Assembly (NCBI GenBank): GCA_009778295.1
Contig: WRKB01000212.1
Location: 1 to 5,653 of the forward strand
From: Betaproteobacteria bacterium
GTDB taxonomy: Bacteria; Desulfobacterota; Desulfovibrionia; Desulfovibrionales; Desulfovibrionaceae
DNA length: 5,653 nucleotides
Direction of reading: 5' to 3'
Below the pieces are notes generated by a model. That model worked only from the letters and a program-made list of their open reading frames with translations. It was not told the DNA's origin and did not search any database. Below, piece by piece: positions 4,879 through 5,653 of the stretch. How positions within the stretch are numbered: the first letter of the stretch is position 1; every line of letters starts with the position of its first letter. The position numbers and the translations under genes were made by a program.

Positions 4879-5653
4879 ATGAAGGTATGGGTTGCCGTTC
4901 TGATCTGGCTGCTGTTCAACACCGTTACTGCCTGTGCTGCGAGTCAAACAGAAGAAGAATTTGCTGTAATGCTTCGCCAAGCACTGAAAAAACACCCCGA
5001 AATCGTGCTGGATATATTGCGCGAACACAGCGAAAGCGTTCTGGATATCGCACAACAGGGTTCAAATGTCAGGCGTAAGAAAAATATGGAAACCCAATGG
5101 CGTGAAGATCTCAAGCAGCCTAAAAGTGTGGCCACGGCAAACAGGCCCGTGCTGGGCCCCGCAGATGCGCCGGTAACGATCATCGCCTTCTCCGATTTCA
5201 CCTGTCCCTATTGCCAGCAGGCAGCAGAAGTGCTGGATCGGATTATCAAGGACCGGCCGCAGGAGGTAAAGGTTATTTTCAAGCACATGCCGCACGGCCA
5301 GGATAGCCCAGCACGGCTGGCTGCGGAGTATTTTGTTGCGGCCTCGTTTCAAAATGACCGCGCACCCTGGCTTTTGTACAAAAGCTTTTTTACAGAACCG
5401 GAAAAGCTTTCTTCTGACGCACAGAATTTTGCTGCCAAAGCAGCTGAACAAGCCGGATTGGATATGAAAAAACTGGGGTCTGATCTGAAGAATAAAAAAG
5501 TAAGCGCTGTGATAGAAGAAGATCTGGCAGATGCAAAAAAACTCGGTGTGGAAGGAACTCCCTATTTTTTAGTGAACAATTTGATAATACGGGGCGCTGT
5601 TCCTTTTGATATTTTCAACGCAGCTGTTGATATGGCTATAGCCAACAAAAAGT
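4879..5653 (+). CDS. Exported DsbA-family thiol-disulfide protein, CPYC active site (right edge of window)
   Basis: 258 complete codons plus one base (T) are visible, so the stop is at or close to the edge. Residues 1-18 are a short hydrophobic signal sequence. VTAC (16-19) fits a lipobox with Cys19, so it may be a lipoprotein; ordinary cleavage after ACA (20) is the alternative. Residues about 24-80 are a helical, charged region (KKHPEIVLDILREHSESVLD) resembling the N-terminal extension of ScsC-like DsbA relatives, which mediates oligomerisation in that family. The thioredoxin fold begins near residue 92 (LGPADAPVTIIAFSDFTCPYC); the redox pair is C109/C112 and the cis-proline loop is GTPYF (226-230). 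By family it would oxidise or isomerise disulfides in periplasmic proteins; which of the two cannot be told from sequence. It is divergent from parA and is not obviously linked to partitioning. Confidence 0.88.
   Translation, partial: MKVWVAVLIWLLFNTVTACAASQTEEEFAVMLRQALKKHPEIVLDILREHSESVLDIAQQGSNVRRKKNMETQWREDLKQPKSVATANRPVLGPADAPVTIIAFSDFTCPYCQQAAEVLDRIIKDRPQEVKVIFKHMPHGQDSPARLAAEYFVAASFQNDRAPWLLYKSFFTEPEKLSSDAQNFAAKAAEQAGLDMKKLGSDLKNKKVSAVIEEDLADAKKLGVEGTPYFLVNNLIIRGAVPFDIFNAAVDMAIANKK

Noticed and set aside
4803..5078. Plus-strand frame overlapping the start of the DsbA-like gene
   Set aside because: Most of it lies in another frame of a clearly coding gene; its residue composition is typical of an out-of-frame reading. 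Only its first ~25 codons lie outside and they match nothing known to me.

Overview
This looks like chromosomal DNA of a Gram-negative delta-proteobacterial sulfate reducer, most likely a member of the Desulfovibrionaceae. The reasons are a chromosomal-type ParA/ParB pair, a stand-alone heptose-7-phosphate kinase for LPS core synthesis, a divergent RsmB with the motif-I variant DACAGQGTK, and a DsbA-like protein with a helical N-terminal extension. The assignment rests on recognising protein families, not on a database search. G+C looks intermediate, near 50% by eye. There are no mobile elements, CRISPR arrays, tRNA or rRNA genes.

Layout, left to right. Positions 1-1020 (minus) hold rsmB, a 16S rRNA m5C methyltransferase cut by the left edge. 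Positions 1078-2091 (minus) hold hldA/rfaE1. It overlaps by 4 bases (ATGA) the end of parB at 2088-3101 (minus). parB, hldA and rsmB therefore form a probable operon read right to left. A 97-base divergent promoter region (3102-3198) separates parB from a plus-strand gene at 3199-3597 for an unrecognised 132-residue CxxC/CxxC protein. Next comes parA (soj) at 3680-4459 (minus, GTG start), convergent with that small gene. A near-perfect parS site (TGTTTCACATGAAACA, 4482-4497) lies 22 bases upstream of the parA start. A 419-base gap (4460-4878) holds the parA leader, inverted repeats, an orphan ribosome binding site and a doubtful small ORF. Last, 4879-5653 (plus) is a secreted or lipid-anchored DsbA-like thioredoxin-fold protein with a CPYC active site; it reaches the right edge at or near its natural C-terminus.

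How they fit together: ParA, ParB and parS form a complete chromosome-segregation module. Unusually, the two protein genes are separated by an inverted small gene instead of adjoining each other. parB is transcribed with an LPS-core gene and an rRNA-modification gene. The most interesting items are the parS site embedded in the parA leader, the unknown zinc-ribbon-like gene between parA and parB with palindromes in the shared promoter region, and the unexplained gap between parA and the DsbA-like gene.
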